A program made the position numbers and the translations under genes. Below the pieces are notes generated by a model. The model was not told the origin of the DNA. It ran no database searches and saw only the letters and a list, made by a program, of their open reading frames with translations. Shown piece after piece: positions 27,901-35,128 of a stretch of 54,200 bases of DNA. Each line of letters begins with the position of its first letter. Within the stretch, counting starts at the first letter, position 1. This DNA comes from an uncultured Clostridia bacterium (GTDB lineage: Bacteria > Bacillota > Clostridia > Peptostreptococcales > Anaerovoracaceae), in assembly GCA_947302715.1 (NCBI GenBank), contig CAMYVY010000014.1, positions 1 to 54,200 on the forward strand. The letters are read 5' to 3'.

Positions 27901-30900
27901 CAAACTTCTCAGGTTCTTGCGCATAATAACCAGCATAAACAATATCACCGTCACCATCACCTATATATTTAGGTAAATGTTTCCAAGTAAAGATATATTC
28001 TTTCGCATTATTTGGATTAACTTCTACTGTTAATTGTCCTAATGGTTCATAAACAGGATTATCATCAGTACCAACATTCGTTGTACTTTGTCCTAAAGCT
28101 TCAAGATCAACTTCACCATTTGTATCATAAAGTTTAATCTTATCCTTTATTTCTTCAACTGTATGTTCATCATCTTCTTTGTTATCTACCCACTTCTTAG
28201 TCACAGTGAAATCAACAAGTTCATATTTATTTTCTACTGTACCTGTATAGCGTTTTAGTTTTGTATTACGATTTTTACCATCATATTTATATTTATAGTC
28301 ATATTGGTCTTCATTTGCTTTAAGTTCACCCCAATCTGCAACATCTTCAGATGTATAACCTAATAAGCCTTTATCAATATTATCTTTTTCTACTGGCTTA
28401 TTACCTTCCCAATCTAAAGTCTCACGGATTGAATATTCATATTTTGTTCCATCAGCTTCCGTTTCTTTTAACTCATTAATATAGTAATAAGTTGTTGTTC
28501 CAAAACGTGTAAATCTATATGGACCATTAAAGAGCTTAGTCCCATTAACTGCTTGCAATTTAGCATTACCAGGAACATTCTTAGTACTAGCAACAACTCT
28601 TACTGTTGGATCACCTGTTGCATATGTTGCTTTCGTTCCCCAGTTCTTAGTAAGAGCATTGCCTGTAGCATCAGCAGCAACCATTTGTGGAGGTAGAATA
28701 TCTTTTCTCTCTATTGTACTTCCATCTGGTTTCTTAACAATAACATCTAAGTGGAGCCAAATATTCTCACGTGTCTCATAGGCATTATCAAAATCATTCT
28801 GCCATTCTTTTCTTCCTCTGATAACGAGTGATGGTTCATTTGCGATTTCACCACCATTTTCGAAAACAGACATATAAGCATAAGAATATTCATGATCCTC
28901 ATGGATGAGTGCATTAGCAGTAGCTGCATCTTTAACAGAAGCTGCTGCCCAAAGCGAATTATCATAATAGCCATCTTTACCTGATGGATTCTTGACTACA
29001 CCAGGAGCATCTGCCTTGGTATTATCATAACTTTCCGAAGACCAAGCAGGTACTTCTTCAGTAACAAACCAATAATAACGATCAGTATGATTAGCTGCTT
29101 CATGATTATCAACAACGTTTCCATTATCATCTTTTGGCAGCATTTCTACAGGAAGAGCTGGCCAATTAAGACTAGCTACGCCTTCAGATGGATATTTAAT
29201 CTTCCATACAATATTACCTGGCGCAATATCATTAGCAGAATCATCCTTATCAAGGACAGTCACATAACCATCTTTTGTATATTCCTCGGTTGCGCCAACT
29301 TTGAAATCTTTTGCTTCATCACTATCCCAGTCAGCAACGCTAGTTTCTATTGTTACTGGTCTTCTATCATCAATTACCATTTCACCAGTATCTGCGTCAT
29401 ATCGTTGATGAATGAATTCATTACCTGCAAGAACATATGTTGATCTAATTGCAAAAGTTTCTTCTCCCGTATTTGGATCTACTTCAACATATTCAACTAT
29501 ATTATTTGGACTTAAAGTGAATTCAACCCCAGTATGTTCACCATTAGTAGCAGTATATCTAGAACCACTAATTTCAAAAGTTACTTCTTCCGTAACTGCT
29601 GAAACATTTCCTTCACCATCTGTGACATATTCTCCAGTTGGCATAGGAATTGTAACGCCTGTTGGATATACACCACCAGGAGCAGCTGTCATATTAAGGG
29701 GTTCCGGAGTGCTGCCGCCCTTCCATACCTTATAGAAATAGTAATCAGCATCAAAGTCAGCATGCACATGCATAGGATTATCGATATTAGGCAAGGTAAC
29801 ATCCACACTACCATCAGCATTACGTTCAATTGTGAAATTACCTACACCTGCTACCTTAGCTCCGCTTTTGTCGTAATTGAATCCCGCAAATGTGACTGTT
29901 CCGGTTTTCAATTCATCAAAACCATCCACACTATCTGATCCCTCAAATGTACCAAGCTCATTTCCGTCTTTGTCCTTTATTTTGTTTCCGTCAATGATGT
30001 AAGTAGTGTAATTCCTTAGGCCTGATACATTTGACCCGTGTCCGTAGTTGGTGTCACCGATAAGGATGCGGCTTACACGGTAGCCGTCCTCGGGCACGGC
30101 GGTTGCCGTGATGTTCTCGCCTCTGCCCATGGTAATGGTGCCTTCATTCATTTGTGGAGGACAGTTTTTATCCGTTAGATTATATGTTTCGAAATAGATG
30201 CCACCGCCCGTGCCATGTGTCGCTTCCGCATAAGTGAATATAGTAGAATCGAAAAGTTTAGTTCCGACAGTACCAGACTGAAGTGTTGATCCCGTCCAGC
30301 GGAATGTCGTCTTAGCAGGATCAATGAGCACAGCAAATCCAGAATCATAGGTGGCATTATCGTCACGATCTACAGAATAAGAACCGCCTTTAAAATAATC
30401 GATTATTTCCTGGATCGTGATTTGATTCCATGGTACTACCGTACCATTTCTTTTTATTTTACCAGCGAGTTCTCGTCTGATATTGGTTGCTTTGTATGTG
30501 GTGCTATTAATGTAAATATTCCAAATATCATCCGGATTCTTGTAGCGCACTCTCGAGTTATTGATATTGTCCCAGGTGAAGTCCATGATAGTTCCGGTAG
30601 GTTGATTCATCAATTCTCCTTGATTTGTAACAGGTCCGCCGAAAAGTACGTCATCCCATTTACCATTCTTGTCACGCATCACCTTTTCACCAGTAGAGGC
30701 AAAGCGTACGCCATCAGCGTTACCACTATTAGAACCACCACTGATACTTAATGGGCTATCTAATGAACCACTTATTCCATCAGGCACCCAGCCGTCCGCA
30801 AGAGTTGTAGCATCCTTATGATTGTATTCAGGAACAAGCGCATATGATTTCGTTCCGGAAAGCACTGAAAGACCTTCCGCATACATAAATGGATCAGCGC

Positions 30901-32056
30901 CCCTCTCACGCCCCCAGTTTGTTTGATAGGATGGAAGGTCAAGATCCTTTGCGGCATAAGCCATGGTTCCTACGGCAGCCTTGCCTTCGGCATCATAAAC
31001 CTGTATGTCAAAGGTATACGCACCACCAATGGTATGTCTGATTACCTTGTCGTCGCTATAGTTAGCAGGAATATTACCCCCGGCTGCCTTTGCGGCAGCT
31101 ATAGCTGCATCCACTTCTTCTTTTGTCTTTACAACAATATTCGGCTCGTTGACGAAATTGCCTTCCGAGTCGACAAGACTGCCGACAACTTCCAAGTCGT
31201 TGGGACCTTGAATTGGAACGATTGCTTTTGTGTATTGGTATGTGTTGCCGTTTTTATCGGTAAGGATACGTGGATTATCTACGCCAACATTGATGGATGT
31301 TTCAAATTCCACCTTCGTCATAGTCATCACAACATTGCCACGAGTTCCATCTGCAAGAGTCGCCGCATTAAGATATGTGATGCGATAGAGATAATCGCCT
31401 GCTGGAGCCTCTATTATGTTAGTGTTATCAGCTTTGTCGTCAGGGACTGCTTTGATATCATTGTGATAAGGCTTGAGTTCTCCTACATATGCAATAAATC
31501 CATTCTCTATGTTCACGTCACTCTGCCTTTCATCTGTCAGAGTTTTCCCAGGAATAAGCGGTTCGGTTTCCTGCTTGGTTCCTAAGGCATCTTCTAGCAC
31601 GTTACCGGCAATACCAACCCACTTAAAACGATCATCTTTGATATCAATAATAAAGTTGGCCGGATTACTCCAGCTGAGTTTGCTCGTATCAACAAACACA
31701 TTGCCATATGGCAGCGAATTGGCGAAGTCATCCGGGTCATCATCTATGTAATGCTTTCCACCTTCGGTGACGCCTGATTTGGCCTGACCGCCCCTGTATA
31801 CGCTGCCGTTACCCAGAACATCGGTATAGCCCGCTGGCGCTGTGCCGCCCGCGACATTATCGCAAACTTGCTTCTGAGTCTCGTTCTTATTGCCGATCTC
31901 TTTGGCGTAGGCTTCGTCGACTCCCAAGCCGACTTTTTCCATCAGGCTTCCACCGATTCCGCCAAAGACGGTGGTAAGGACCATGATGAGACTCAAGGTC
32001 ACGCCAAGGATTTTCCTTATTATTTCGTACTTTACTCTCTTTCGACTCGTACTCAT
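21902..32056 (-). CDS. Giant sortase-anchored surface protein with Cna-B, CshA-type and InlB-B-type repeats
   Basis: About 3,384 residues from the ATG at 32056, chosen because GAGGAG lies seven bases upstream. Order: signal peptide (about 1-45); an N-terminal adhesin-like region to about 1070; about eight Cna-B-type modules starting near 1075, 1280, 1425, 1554, 1685, 1794, 1915 and 2022, most marked by VTKVWDDADNQDGKRP; three CshA-fibril-like modules (near 2222, 2425 and 2645, each opening DETYGGKG-Q-TG-P-F and closing TYTPHVVD); MucBP-like strands between them; three InlB-B/Listeria-Bacteroides repeats (near 2962, 3152 and 3269, FDGWDRSVD); a Pro/Asp linker; sortase signal VPTTGD near 3348, a hydrophobic helix and RMRSKSK tail. 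It should be wall-linked and act in adhesion. No sortase gene is in the window. Confidence 0.95.
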   Translation of the reverse strand: MSTSRKRVKYEIIRKILGVTLSLIMVLTTVFGGIGGSLMEKVGLGVDEAYAKEIGNKNETQKQVCDNVAGGTAPAGYTDVLGNGSVYRGGQAKSGVTEGGKHYIDDDPDDFANSLPYGNVFVDTSKLSWSNPANFIIDIKDDRFKWVGIAGNVLEDALGTKQETEPLIPGKTLTDERQSDVNIENGFIAYVGELKPYHNDIKAVPDDKADNTNIIEAPAGDYLYRITYLNAATLADGTRGNVVMTMTKVEFETSINVGVDNPRILTDKNGNTYQYTKAIVPIQGPNDLEVVGSLVDSEGNFVNEPNIVVKTKEEVDAAIAAAKAAGGNIPANYSDDKVIRHTIGGAYTFDIQVYDAEGKAAVGTMAYAAKDLDLPSYQTNWGRERGADPFMYAEGLSVLSGTKSYALVPEYNHKDATTLADGWVPDGISGSLDSPLSISGGSNSGNADGVRFASTGEKVMRDKNGKWDDVLFGGPVTNQGELMNQPTGTIMDFTWDNINNSRVRYKNPDDIWNIYINSTTYKATNIRRELAGKIKRNGTVVPWNQITIQEIIDYFKGGSYSVDRDDNATYDSGFAVLIDPAKTTFRWTGSTLQSGTVGTKLFDSTIFTYAEATHGTGGGIYFETYNLTDKNCPPQMNEGTITMGRGENITATAVPEDGYRVSRILIGDTNYGHGSNVSGLRNYTTYIIDGNKIKDKDGNELGTFEGSDSVDGFDELKTGTVTFAGFNYDKSGAKVAGVGNFTIERNADGSVDVTLPNIDNPMHVHADFDADYYFYKVWKGGSTPEPLNMTAAPGGVYPTGVTIPMPTGEYVTDGEGNVSAVTEEVTFEISGSRYTATNGEHTGVEFTLSPNNIVEYVEVDPNTGEETFAIRSTYVLAGNEFIHQRYDADTGEMVIDDRRPVTIETSVADWDSDEAKDFKVGATEEYTKDGYVTVLDKDDSANDIAPGNIVWKIKYPSEGVASLNWPALPVEMLPKDDNGNVVDNHEAANHTDRYYWFVTEEVPAWSSESYDNTKADAPGVVKNPSGKDGYYDNSLWAAASVKDAATANALIHEDHEYSYAYMSVFENGGEIANEPSLVIRGRKEWQNDFDNAYETRENIWLHLDVIVKKPDGSTIERKDILPPQMVAADATGNALTKNWGTKATYATGDPTVRVVASTKNVPGNAKLQAVNGTKLFNGPYRFTRFGTTTYYYINELKETEADGTKYEYSIRETLDWEGNKPVEKDNIDKGLLGYTSEDVADWGELKANEDQYDYKYKYDGKNRNTKLKRYTGTVENKYELVDFTVTKKWVDNKEDDEHTVEEIKDKIKLYDTNGEVDLEALGQSTTNVGTDDNPVYEPLGQLTVEVNPNNAKEYIFTWKHLPKYIGDGDGDIVYAGYYAQEPEKFDGYTEPMYKNQDEIGTPDVDESQDDKKAFDKGIITNAQLINVNVVKIWDDADNQDGKRGDIDVTLYQNGVPYEAEGVTNAATLTESNAKKSKTDVEDDTWTWEKVWTDLPYADASGTKYNYTAQETVKPEGYDSDQSTQQIVLSEWNDDKDTLIFTATNKHDPEKISFTVTKVWDDADNQDGMRPEKGEVTYTIKAQPAGGSAETLSELPEGAAIKQGDSDITANFDAGNIAVDTADGDTIMVIDLNKYAKAGNEITYTIEEVKTDVLTGTDGAGTYKIDVTGVQSAGFTVTNTHTPEKVTIPVTKIWDDADNQDGKRTPVTFRLFADGVDTGKTIELTDADAAASNTNQWTKAEAFKDLPKYANGEEIVYTVKEETNVALANADYTKDESAGNKDGSYTITNTKEPETVSLTVTKVWEDADNQDGKRPTDGEVTYNVMADGNPLELPEGATVTQGNTDITGDYAGGSITVKTTNEDGDTITIENLNRYANGEEIDYTIEEVSVDNYDTQISGDQTSGFTVTNFYEPEQTEVFVEKAWDDNNNQDGQRPTNVVFELIKKAIDEQDVDESKGTITLSDSNNWKGSFTGLDKFQDGKSIVYTIVELMESALNGLGYTAGNIEGDGTRENPFKITNSKEAEKVTVKATKVWNDRNNWYRIRKDAEFILLADGVKIDRKTISKDATGEDLTVYWEVDKYRNGGAEIEYRVTEDANDLSPYSFEITGNASDGFTITNIFPPRVEETTVKRTIVYTYIDENGKEASATVVQEVKLERVPLVINASGGVVRWSDWEIVEGDTDSVTSPEIEGWTPDRPEVPEWEIDLKDPKDAFERVIYQPEPPIGNPDETYGGKGESQTGKPTFEVSTPTTPSGTPNEIVETKLIDPKTGEPTDSKTVEVDEGTYTLNDDGTITFEPNDPEYVGDPTPVEVQGTDSNGLSATTTYTPHIVDNEKTVKRTITYEYSDGTPVEDENGDPLTDIQTVTFVGEVDPKTGEVTFTEQQTHTFTEVESPEIEGYNPDKPTVGEDTVTPNDKDIEILVVYNPKGITPTPDETWGLKGEDQTGEPTFEVETKTLPDGKPNEVTPDSIKLINPLTGEPTTDPVTIAGQGTYTLNGDGTITFRPEPDFVGDPQPVGVQGTDKLGNTAKTTYTPHVVDPTETGEATRTIHYTYLTEDGEEVTDDTVQTAKLERKATAVDPKTGEVTEWGPWSKATLPAVDNPDDKATKDGKTWTTTDVVEDLDVTEPGDKGIVNVVYQPEPEPLDPPTGPEEDTYGGKGDTQTSTPDFKFEKGTGEIPEKGAYTLEDPDEDDPLKKTIPGEGVYTLDPDTGKVTFEPEPDFVGDGTGVTVKVTDENGLTATGKYTPHVVDNVQESTAKRTIEYYYDDGTPVLDEEGNPLTDVDEKTFKRTGKVDPKTGEITSWNPWNEETFSEVVSPDIDGYTPDRDKVDSVEAKPGDDIKEVVVYVKDPPHEETETTKVMRTIRYRYLDKNGEEAFADVVQEITLTRVKWVDDDGNVVSVEDWIPEDAAFEEVTSPTLENYDVDRTSVPKLEVKDLEFDENGYPKNPEDEYVIYTPKTIWVTYVDPDETIDPYLEKTDVPKAAAGQKQQEPDAPDDPTKPGYTFDGWDRTVDDEGNITYTAKWTQVAPVTETETKTVTRTIRYWIETVNGEMAFEDVVQTVTFTRTKTTDAEGNVTYTEWESESPVFIEVVSKDKEGYTVDRKSVPKVEVSPDDKDIIEDVIYTPVQTPPTPPTPPTPPNPPTPPTPEKTYWTTYVDPDGTTIYLEKTYKTVGAAEPPAPADPTKDGFTFDGWDRSVDEDGNITYTARWIPKTPDDPTPDDPTPDDPNPPTPDDPTPDDPTPDDPNPPTPDDPTPDNPNPPTPGEPTIWVRYIDSDGNIIYMDKTNFDRNVGEPPAPANPTKDGYVFDGWDRSVDSVGNITYTARWKPVSTITPTPSKPSTPTKPATGVPTTGDQSNATMWIGILVMAVLVAVIAFLIRMRSKSK
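22261..22430 (-). repeat. Tandem repeat encoding the PDDPTPDDPNPPT linker
   Basis: Imperfect 15-24 bp units (plus-strand GGTGTCGG-CGGATTCGGATCGTCC) coding for repeated Pro-Asp-Asp-Pro-Thr/Asn-Pro blocks that space the last InlB-B repeats from each other. Such repeats change length easily by slippage or recombination. Confidence 0.85.
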
Positions 32057-32198
32057 ATGCTTTCTCCTCTTAAAACGCCATTTTTTGCGCAAAATTATAC
32101 ATATGTATTATACCGCTATGTTTTGTATAATTCAACAAAAAACAACATTTATCGTACACCCACTTGTGTTCGGTTATTTTAAATGTCAAAAGTCTGCA

Positions 32199-32684
32199 TT
32201 AGCTATTCTTTCCCGAATAGAACTCTGTTGTGGTTTTGTTTGCCTGTATTAGAACCGAGCTCTGGTTGAAGACTTCGACCAAATCGTCCGCTGCCAGGTG
32301 GACTTGTTCCAGATTGGTGTCGCTTAGATAGATAATCAAGGTGTATTCCTGATAGACCTTGTCGCCGTCCACCCAACCGCCGTTCGCCTCCTGAATGGTG
32401 TAACCACCAAAGTGATTAATGAGAATGTCCCTTGCTCGCTCCATAGATTCCTCCGGAGTAAATACCGGCTCATTAGTATCCTTGTCGTTGGTTCCAAGGT
32501 ACATTACGTACTGAATGTCCTCACTGTCGGATCCTTGGGCATCCTGGGGCTCTGCAATTTCTTGAGTGTTGCTTGTTGTTGCGCTTTCTGGCTTTACGGT
32601 TCTCATGGAGACCATTGCCGTCATAGCCAATACTATGCCGAGTATCGCAAGCAAAAATGTAATTACTCCAAATCTTCTTGACAT
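32199..32684 (-). CDS. DUF3574-like membrane-anchored protein
   Basis: 161 residues: one N-terminal helix (about 7-27), a Ser/Thr/Glu linker, and an extracytoplasmic domain with YVMYLGTNDKDTNEPVFTPEE, HFGGYTIQEANGGWVDG and YTLIIYLSDT, the pattern of DUF3574 proteins. Function unknown. It is divergent from the YwaF-type gene and downstream of nothing obvious. Confidence 0.78.
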   Translation of the reverse strand: MSRRFGVITFLLAILGIVLAMTAMVSMRTVKPESATTSNTQEIAEPQDAQGSDSEDIQYVMYLGTNDKDTNEPVFTPEESMERARDILINHFGGYTIQEANGGWVDGDKVYQEYTLIIYLSDTNLEQVHLAADDLVEVFNQSSVLIQANKTTTEFYSGKNS

Positions 32685-32722
32685 AATTGTTCCTCCGTAA
32701 GATTATATTAACAATATATTAA

Positions 32723-32751
32723 TTGACCTTTACATGGATAGCAACTAAAAT
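32723..32751 (+). promoter_or_regulatory. Promoter placing the start of transcription at the YwaF-type start codon
   Basis: TTGACC (32723-32728), 17 bases, TAAAAT (32746-32751). The ATG is at 32758, only seven bases after the -10 element, and no Shine-Dalgarno fits in between; the message could be leaderless. Confidence 0.5.
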
Positions 32752-32757
32752 ATAGGC

Positions 32758-33498
32758 ATGGAATACTTTTGGACTCATCAGGAAAATATACCCGAAGGGT
32801 TAGGCTTCGGGCAGTTCTCCCCGGCGCACTTCATATGGCTGGGGATTGTGGTTTTGTTTACGGTTTTAATATCGTTGAAATACAAAAAATCGGACTTCGA
32901 CGGGAGAGTTGCAATTCGCAGGATAATTGCGGCCGTTCTTCTTGTAACTGAGGTAATCAAGATGTATCTTATCGCCCGAGATGGTGTGGATATCATGGAA
33001 TACCTGCCGTTGGAGGTCTGCAGTTTTGCTGAATATTCCATTATATGCGACTCGATTTGGCCGAATAACAAATTTTTTCCGGATCTTCTTTTGACGCTGT
33101 TCCTTCCGGCTGCGGTAATGGCACTGATTTTTCCGACAACCGCAGTACTTCCGGCAATCAATTATTTCACAATAAACCAATTCCTTTTCCATGGACTTAT
33201 TATCGCCTACGTGATTGCGCGCTTTGTTAGCGGAGAAATCCGAGTGCAGTATCCCACCCTTTGGACATCCATATTGAAGATTTGCGTTCTTGTTGCAGCA
33301 GTATTCACAATCGACAAATTGTTCAACAAAAACTTTATGTTTCTTACGAACACCGAGGGAAACCCAATGCTCGAGGCTATTTGGGGCATTACCGGAGGTG
33401 GCATACCTTATCTTTTCGGCTTAGTCGTCTTTGCTGTAATCGTTGTCCACATCTTCTTCCTGGTTTTCAAGGCACTTGGAAAATGTGTAAAAGAATAA
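32758..33498 (+). CDS. YwaF/TIGR02206-family membrane protein
   Basis: 246 residues with about seven hydrophobic segments. Family-typical features are the N-terminal FSPAHFIWLGIVV, the central LPLEVCSFAEY-type segment, the HGLIIAYVIARF segment with a conserved His, and GIPYLFGLVVFAVIVVHIFF near the end. Function is unknown. It converges on the channel gene with only six bases between stops. The region before the ATG holds a promoter but no ribosome binding site. Confidence 0.82.
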   Translation: MEYFWTHQENIPEGLGFGQFSPAHFIWLGIVVLFTVLISLKYKKSDFDGRVAIRRIIAAVLLVTEVIKMYLIARDGVDIMEYLPLEVCSFAEYSIICDSIWPNNKFFPDLLLTLFLPAAVMALIFPTTAVLPAINYFTINQFLFHGLIIAYVIARFVSGEIRVQYPTLWTSILKICVLVAAVFTIDKLFNKNFMFLTNTEGNPMLEAIWGITGGGIPYLFGLVVFAVIVVHIFFLVFKALGKCVKE

Positions 33499-33504
33499 GG
33501 TTCG

Positions 33505-35007
33505 CTAATTTCTGGCAATTACGATGACATCGTCACTGTCGGTGAATTTCTGTGATTCACGGCTTGTCGGATTTACTTCTATAGAGAAGGTGCCGTCATC
33601 TTCCTTCAAATCGGGATCGGAGAGCAGCAGGATGCTCGTCGGTTTTTCGGAAACAAGTCTCTCCAAGACCCTGCGCTTGAAAATCTTGCACTCACGGATG
33701 TCGAGAGTAATGTTGCTTAGCTCGCTTTGATCGGGAAGAGCCTCGTAGTCAATCTTGCCCTCCTCTGCGGCGATGATGACCTTTGATCCTGGCGCAGCAT
33801 ACGCATCATCTTCCAGGAGCACCTGCTTCAACATGTCGGAGAATCCGAGAACCAGGAGCGTGTGTGGCTCCTCATGTATATTGGGTTCGCGCTCGAATGC
33901 ATCGGTGTCGACCGCAGCAAGTTCCCCGAGAACCGACTGTCCGTCGTCCTTGGTTATCAAAATCACCTGGTCCCCGGTTTCGACTTTGCAATCCCTTCCG
34001 GGGTTCAGGAACGGTTCATCGTTTCTCACAATACCGATGGCTGTCGAATTGGGTAGCCTGAGGTTTATTTCCTCTATTGTTAAGCCTACGGTTGACGGAA
34101 TTTCATCTACATATATTTCATTCCCCTTGAAGCTTAGAAGTTCAGCAAGAATCTCGGACATTCCGGGGTGACGGCCGGACTGAACCATGAGTCGAGAAAT
34201 GGTCTTGTGGAAATTCAGGATTTCCGCCTTGTCTCCGCCTGCTATCTTTGCCGGCTGCAGGACCTCTCTATCGCGAACCGTAGCGGTAATATATGCATCG
34301 GTATTTCCGTATTCTTCAAGCAGGCTCTCGCAGGCAAGGATGGTTTTTACGGTCATGAAGTCGTCCTTCAGATTGACGATGATGGACTTACATGTGTCGA
34401 GGGAGCAGACCTTTAGGTCCTTAAGGCTGTCGGGTCTTCCATTTCTGCATACAATGCGCAGGTTTCCTAGATCCGAAACGCGGTCCCTTATCGTGTCCTC
34501 CATTTCAACCTTGTCTTCTTCCGCCATGACCACGATTACTCCATCCTTTTGATTGGAGCTCGCCATCGCAAGTTCCTCGATGATGCTGGTGATGTTTTCA
34601 TCAAAGCCGATGATGACAATGTGATTTCCCTCTATTACGCGCGATTTTCCGCGCTGCAAATCGGTGACCTTATCCTTGATGGCATTGGAAATAGTACCTA
34701 TCAAAAAGCTCGTGATGAAAATTCCGACCAGAGTTACGATGGTCATAACTGCGAGGTAGGGAACCGTTCCTTCCTCCTTGGCAAGAACGCCGGTATTAAT
34801 CGCGTGCATCAGCGTGAACCAAATCGAATGTCCCGCAGAATCCGCACCGCTTCCATCCGCACCGCCCAGCGCAACAGCAAGAAGTCCGCCGATAACTACG
34901 ACGATGGTAGTTATTACAGCAAGGAGCAAGAGCAAAGACACCGTGCCCTTGGACATCATATTGTCGAACCAATAACGGAACCTCTGCCACAAAGTTACTC
35001 TTTTCAT
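33505..35007 (-). CDS. CASTOR/POLLUX-like RCK-domain ion channel
   Basis: About 500 residues. Two N-terminal helices (about 22-46 and 85-108) flank a short pore-like stretch (GHSIWFTLMHAIN). Next is a TrkA-N/RCK Rossmann domain beginning NHIVIIGFDENITSIIEEL, a further regulatory domain (TVGLTIEEINLRLPNSTAIGI... CKVETGDQVILITK resembles TrkA-C), and a second degenerate RCK half (LLVLGFSDMLKQVLLEDD). This is the layout of CASTOR/POLLUX channels. GGAGGG lies six bases before the ATG at 35007. Ion selectivity is unknown. An 8-bp-period array (35042-35100) precedes it, and a second related channel is at 45577. Confidence 0.85.
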   Translation of the reverse strand: MKRVTLWQRFRYWFDNMMSKGTVSLLLLLAVITTIVVVIGGLLAVALGGADGSGADSAGHSIWFTLMHAINTGVLAKEEGTVPYLAVMTIVTLVGIFITSFLIGTISNAIKDKVTDLQRGKSRVIEGNHIVIIGFDENITSIIEELAMASSNQKDGVIVVMAEEDKVEMEDTIRDRVSDLGNLRIVCRNGRPDSLKDLKVCSLDTCKSIIVNLKDDFMTVKTILACESLLEEYGNTDAYITATVRDREVLQPAKIAGGDKAEILNFHKTISRLMVQSGRHPGMSEILAELLSFKGNEIYVDEIPSTVGLTIEEINLRLPNSTAIGIVRNDEPFLNPGRDCKVETGDQVILITKDDGQSVLGELAAVDTDAFEREPNIHEEPHTLLVLGFSDMLKQVLLEDDAYAAPGSKVIIAAEEGKIDYEALPDQSELSNITLDIRECKIFKRRVLERLVSEKPTSILLLSDPDLKEDDGTFSIEVNPTSRESQKFTDSDDVIVIARN

Positions 35008-35041
35008 ACACACCCTCCCAAGAATTCGTTGTATTCAAAAT

Positions 35042-35100
35042 TGATCATCAATCAATTTCTCAACTAATCAACTATACAACTATGCAACTATGCGCTTATG
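35042..35100 (-). repeat. 8-bp-period array upstream of the channel gene
   Basis: Coding-strand order is CATAAGCG, CATAGTTG, CATAGTTG, TATAGTTG, ATTAGTTG, AGAAATTG, ATTGATGA: seven successive 8-mers without gaps. It lies between the Na/Pi symporter gene and the channel start. Confidence 0.75.
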
Positions 35101-35128
35101 CGCGTGTATCGTATTTACGCGGTCTTTG

